Origin: CAZVRZ01 sp964629965
Lineage (GTDB): Bacteria > Chloroflexota > Anaerolineae > Anaerolineales > UBA4823
Assembly (NCBI GenBank): GCA_964629965.1
Contig: CAZVRZ010000197.1
Location: 1-8,545, forward strand
DNA length: 8,545 bases
Direction: 5' to 3'
Shown here piece by piece: positions 5,695 to 8,545 of the stretch. The position numbers and the translations under genes were made by a program. The notes beneath the pieces are model-generated. The model was not told the origin of the DNA. It made no database searches and saw only the letters and a program-made list of their open reading frames with translations. Within the stretch, counting starts at the first letter, position 1, and every line of letters begins with the position of its first letter.

Positions 5695-8415
5695 TCAGAA
5701 CAAGCCGAGATTCCTGGCTTTCTGCAAGGCTTCGAGCCGCCCATGGACATCCAGCTTGAGATAGATGTTGCGCACATGGGTGCGAAGCGTCGATGGCGCG
5801 ATCAGCATCTCCCTGGCAATTTCTGGAACAGCCAGGTGTGAATTGAGGAAGCGCAACACTTCCAATTCGCGCTCGCTCAGCGGCTGGACCAGGTTGGTGC
5901 CCGAGGACCGGGATGCAGCAGGGGCAGGCTTTCCGGGTTCGGGAAATTCTTCGGGAAGGTGGAAAGCAGCCAAAAGTTTCGAGATGTATTCAGGGTTTGT
6001 CCCCCGGTTTCTGGCGATCTTCAGTAGCGACGCCATTGGGGCGTCCCTTTCCACAAAGATGCGGACATATCCTCCCGGTTCAGCCGCCGCCAGGCATTGT
6101 TCCAGAACCTCCAGCGCATCCTCTTGACGGTTAAGAGCCTGCAAGGCAAGTGCCTGAATCGACAATAATTTCAACCAGAAGCGATTCCAGCCTTTTTGCT
6201 TGATGTCGCCAAGCGTTCCATCGAGGGTGTCGATGACATCCAAGAATCGCTTTTGCGCATACAACAGAGAAATTTCCACAAGCAGGAGGCCTCTGCTTTG
6301 ACTTTCACCAACACCAGGCTCGAGTTCTGCGACCTTTCTGGCCGCCGCAGGAATATCCCCTTTTGCCAGGAGCAAGACAACCTCGCTTTCTGTGGAAATT
6401 TGAGCATACCAGGGAGAAATCGTTCTTGCCAATTGCATGGCTCGCTGGTTAACTGCAAACGCTTCCTCCAATTTACCGGAAGCTCCCAGCGCCTGAGAAA
6501 GACAGTTCAATGCAAAATGCAGCGCATCGGCTTGCCTCCACTGTTCAGCCAGGGCAACCCCCTGCCTTGCGGAAGCCACAGCCGATCCCAAATCATTCCA
6601 TTCGAGCAGGATGATGCTTTTGGTGGCATGCGCGTTCGCCAGAACAGGCATCCTCTCCGAAGACAGACTGGATCCTTCGATCATGCTTAGTGCAGCCTGG
6701 CAAAGAGAGAAAGCTTCGCCCAGGTGGCTTTGCAACAGGTGTGCAAAAGCCAGGTTGGAGCTTGTAAACAGGGTCTCGTAGATTCTGCCAACCGTTTGCC
6801 CGGAGATAAGCGCTGCTTCAAACGCTCGCGTAGCTTCATGCAGGTTGCCTTGATATTGTAAAGCCAGGCCCTTGATATTCAGCAACTGGGTGCGGGCAGC
6901 CCAATCCTCATCCGGCAAATTTTCCAGGGCGCGCTGTGCAAATGCCAGGGCCTGGTCTGCGTCCCCTTTCATCCATGCCAAATAAGCCCGGATTGCTGCC
7001 AGGTGGCTGGTCAATTGATCTTTCTCGGAATCCTTCTCTACATTCAACAAGGCATGCTCGGCTTGTTGCAAGAGATCATTCATGCCAGCCACAGGGCTAG
7101 CATAGGCTTTTGCCCAGGCATAAGCCACGCACAACCAGGGATTGGAGGAAACCTGATTGGCGGGAAGTTCTTTGAATTGTCTCAGAACGTCAAGCAGTTC
7201 CGCATTTTCGACCATCACCAGGGCGTTTCCAGCGAGGATTTGATTGAGCCGGGCAATATCTCCGGCAGCCAGGGCATGGCGGACTGCTTCAGAAGGCATA
7301 TTATTCTCAGCATACCAGGCGCTGGCGCGCTGGTGCAGTTGGGGGATCCGCCCGGGCCAATATTGCTTCAACTGCTTGCGTAATAGCTCGGCAAAGAGAT
7401 GGTGATAGCGATACCAGCGCCGCTCCTCATCAAGCGGGATCAAGAACAAATCCGCGCGCTCCAACTGCTCCAGTAAAGCCTGGCTGCCCGGCCTGTCGAT
7501 CAACGTCTCGCACAAGGGGGTGCATAACTGATTCAGGATGGAAGTATCGTACAGAAAAGCGCGGATCTCCTCAGATTGCTGGCTGATCACTTCGTCCAGC
7601 AGGTAATCCAGGATAAATCGATTCGATCCCGAAAAGGTTTCGATGAAATAAGAGACCCCTTCTGGACCTTGCGCTTTCAATCTTCCCTGCATCGAGATTG
7701 CAGCCATTTGCAAACCGGCGATCCACCCCTCCGTCCGGTTTTGAAGTGTGGCAATTTCCTGTGGTGAAAGCTTGAGCTGTAAGACCCCCTGCAGAAAATG
7801 GCTGGTCTCATCGTAGCTAAAGCGTAAATCCATGGCGCGTAACTCGTTCAACTCGCCGCGCACCCGCCAGCGCGCCAGGGGCCAGGGAGGGTTTATCCGG
7901 CTGGCTACCACCAGGTGCAGACTGCGCCCGGTGTGCGGCAGATGCTCGATCAGGTAGATCAAATTCTGATGGATCTGGCTTTCCGAAAGGGTATGCAGGT
8001 CATCCAGCACCAGGCACACCCGATCCTCGAGAGCAGATAGCTGGTTTACCAATTGCGTAAACTGCGCTTCCATCGAGCCGGGTTGGGGAGCTCGGAAAGC
8101 CTGGAGGAGCGCCTCGCCAATGTTGAACCGCTGAACCTGTGGAAGGGTGTTCAAAGCCGCAACAAAGTAACTCCAGAAGCGCGCCGGCGTGTTCTCGCCT
8201 TTTTCCAGTGACAGCCAGGCAACTGGAATGTCTGCCTGAGCTTGCCACTCGCTGAGCAAGGTGCTTTTCCCATAACCGGCAGGGGCAGAGATGAGAGTGA
8301 GGCGGCAGCCTCGGGCGATTTCCTCGTTCAACCGACCAACTAAATTTTCCCGATTGACCAAGTTGCCATGCAGAGGGGGGGTATGAACTTTGGCTGCCAG
8401 CAAGCTATCCGACAC
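5695..8415 (-). CDS. LuxR family ATP-dependent transcriptional regulator (MalT/LAL type)
   Basis: A 906-residue STAND-type regulator, similar in length to MalT (901). After the usual opening MSDSLLAAKVHTPP come a Walker A, APAGYGKST (44-52), and a Walker B, CLVLDDLHTL (133-142), with D138/D139. A sensor-like VVASR (169-173) and RTEGWIAGLQ (227-236) follow. A winged-helix segment typical of LAL proteins spans about 265-350 and ends in RWYRYHHLFAELLR. About 360-790 is a TPR-like helical array, the likely inducer-binding part. The C-terminal LuxR HTH (845-906) contains LSERELEVL and the recognition region PSTLRTHVRNIYLKL. ATP binding with an inducer would drive oligomerisation and activation; the inducer is unknown. 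The frame extends to GTG 8442. GTG 8415 is preferred because it has AAGGAG with a 7 nt gap and gives the family-typical N-terminus. No frameshift is seen. Confidence 0.95.
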   Translation of the reverse strand: MSDSLLAAKVHTPPLHGNLVNRENLVGRLNEEIARGCRLTLISAPAGYGKSTLLSEWQAQADIPVAWLSLEKGENTPARFWSYFVAALNTLPQVQRFNIGEALLQAFRAPQPGSMEAQFTQLVNQLSALEDRVCLVLDDLHTLSESQIHQNLIYLIEHLPHTGRSLHLVVASRINPPWPLARWRVRGELNELRAMDLRFSYDETSHFLQGVLQLKLSPQEIATLQNRTEGWIAGLQMAAISMQGRLKAQGPEGVSYFIETFSGSNRFILDYLLDEVISQQSEEIRAFLYDTSILNQLCTPLCETLIDRPGSQALLEQLERADLFLIPLDEERRWYRYHHLFAELLRKQLKQYWPGRIPQLHQRASAWYAENNMPSEAVRHALAAGDIARLNQILAGNALVMVENAELLDVLRQFKELPANQVSSNPWLCVAYAWAKAYASPVAGMNDLLQQAEHALLNVEKDSEKDQLTSHLAAIRAYLAWMKGDADQALAFAQRALENLPDEDWAARTQLLNIKGLALQYQGNLHEATRAFEAALISGQTVGRIYETLFTSSNLAFAHLLQSHLGEAFSLCQAALSMIEGSSLSSERMPVLANAHATKSIILLEWNDLGSAVASARQGVALAEQWRQADALHFALNCLSQALGASGKLEEAFAVNQRAMQLARTISPWYAQISTESEVVLLLAKGDIPAAARKVAELEPGVGESQSRGLLLVEISLLYAQKRFLDVIDTLDGTLGDIKQKGWNRFWLKLLSIQALALQALNRQEDALEVLEQCLAAAEPGGYVRIFVERDAPMASLLKIARNRGTNPEYISKLLAAFHLPEEFPEPGKPAPAASRSSGTNLVQPLSERELEVLRFLNSHLAVPEIAREMLIAPSTLRTHVRNIYLKLDVHGRLEALQKARNLGLF

Positions 8416-8422
8416 GCTTCTT

Positions 8423-8428
8423 CTCCTT
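8423..8428 (-). promoter_or_regulatory. Shine-Dalgarno that decides the LuxR start
   Basis: AAGGAG on the minus strand with a 7 nt spacer to GTG 8415. The alternative in-frame GTG at 8442 has no comparable ribosome site and lies at about the expected transcription start, so 8415 is the better start. Confidence 0.8.
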
Positions 8429-8447
8429 AAGCGCCAGATCACTCTTG

Positions 8448-8453
8448 ATTATA
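8448..8453 (-). promoter_or_regulatory. -10 box (TATAAT) of the LuxR gene
   Basis: A perfect TATAAT on the minus strand, 32 bp upstream of GTG 8415. The position 17 bp further up (8476-8471, TTAGGG) is a poor -35, matching only TT, so the promoter may be weak or need an activator. Transcription would begin near 8441, leaving a leader of about 26 nt with the Shine-Dalgarno. Confidence 0.6.
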
Positions 8454-8545
8454 CAGGAGATTCGAGAAAACCCTAAGCACGCGATGAATAGCGGGTGTGA
8501 TTCGTTTTTTCGGAGAAAGGGGGTAAGATAGCGGGGAACCAGGAG

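Noticed and set aside
8501..8545. Possible divergent plus-strand promoter (TAAGAT at 8524-8529) and AGGAG at the window end
   Set aside because: The -35 is poor (TTCGTT) and no start codon is visible before the edge. A plus-strand gene may begin beyond 8545, but it cannot be supported here.

Overview
All well-supported genes in this 8.5 kb window lie on the minus strand, so it reads from right to left. It looks like an ordinary bacterial chromosomal segment: no rRNA, tRNA, insertion sequence, phage gene or CRISPR array was seen. The combination of a large MalT/LAL-type LuxR regulator, a 75-residue soluble protein of a type I associate with Chloroflexota and Actinobacteria, and several small membrane proteases suggests a Chloroflexota member, perhaps Anaerolineae. 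This is an inference from family composition, and no marker gene is present to confirm it.

Right part (8545 to 5650): a 906-residue ATP-dependent LuxR regulator with its own TATAAT-containing promoter. Its start is best placed at the GTG at 8415, and a convincing rho-independent terminator follows it.

Middle part (5650 to 2713): a fresh promoter with repeated AATCATCAA elements precedes a small 75-residue protein. Then come an M50-like HEGGH membrane metalloprotease, an alpha/beta hydrolase, and a class I SAM-dependent methyltransferase. Spacing tightens from 92 to 77 to 30 bp, so the hydrolase and methyltransferase are probably co-transcribed, and the whole set may be one unit.

Left part (2712 to 1): a 160 bp gap holds a good sigma-70 promoter, with three phased copies of an 8 bp motif just upstream. 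It drives a compact operon: an XRE HTH regulator fused to a DUF4870-like membrane domain, then two CPBP-family intramembrane protease homologues, then the first codons of another gene leaving the window. Gaps are 19, 41 and 31 bp, each with a good Shine-Dalgarno.

The most interesting idea is the left operon. A membrane-anchored DNA-binding protein is encoded 19 bp ahead of a CPBP glutamic protease, with a second CPBP protease after that and an M50-like protease upstream. This gene set would suit control by intramembrane proteolysis, with the released HTH domain acting on the phased repeats at its own promoter. That is a hypothesis; the sequence shows only the parts and their arrangement.
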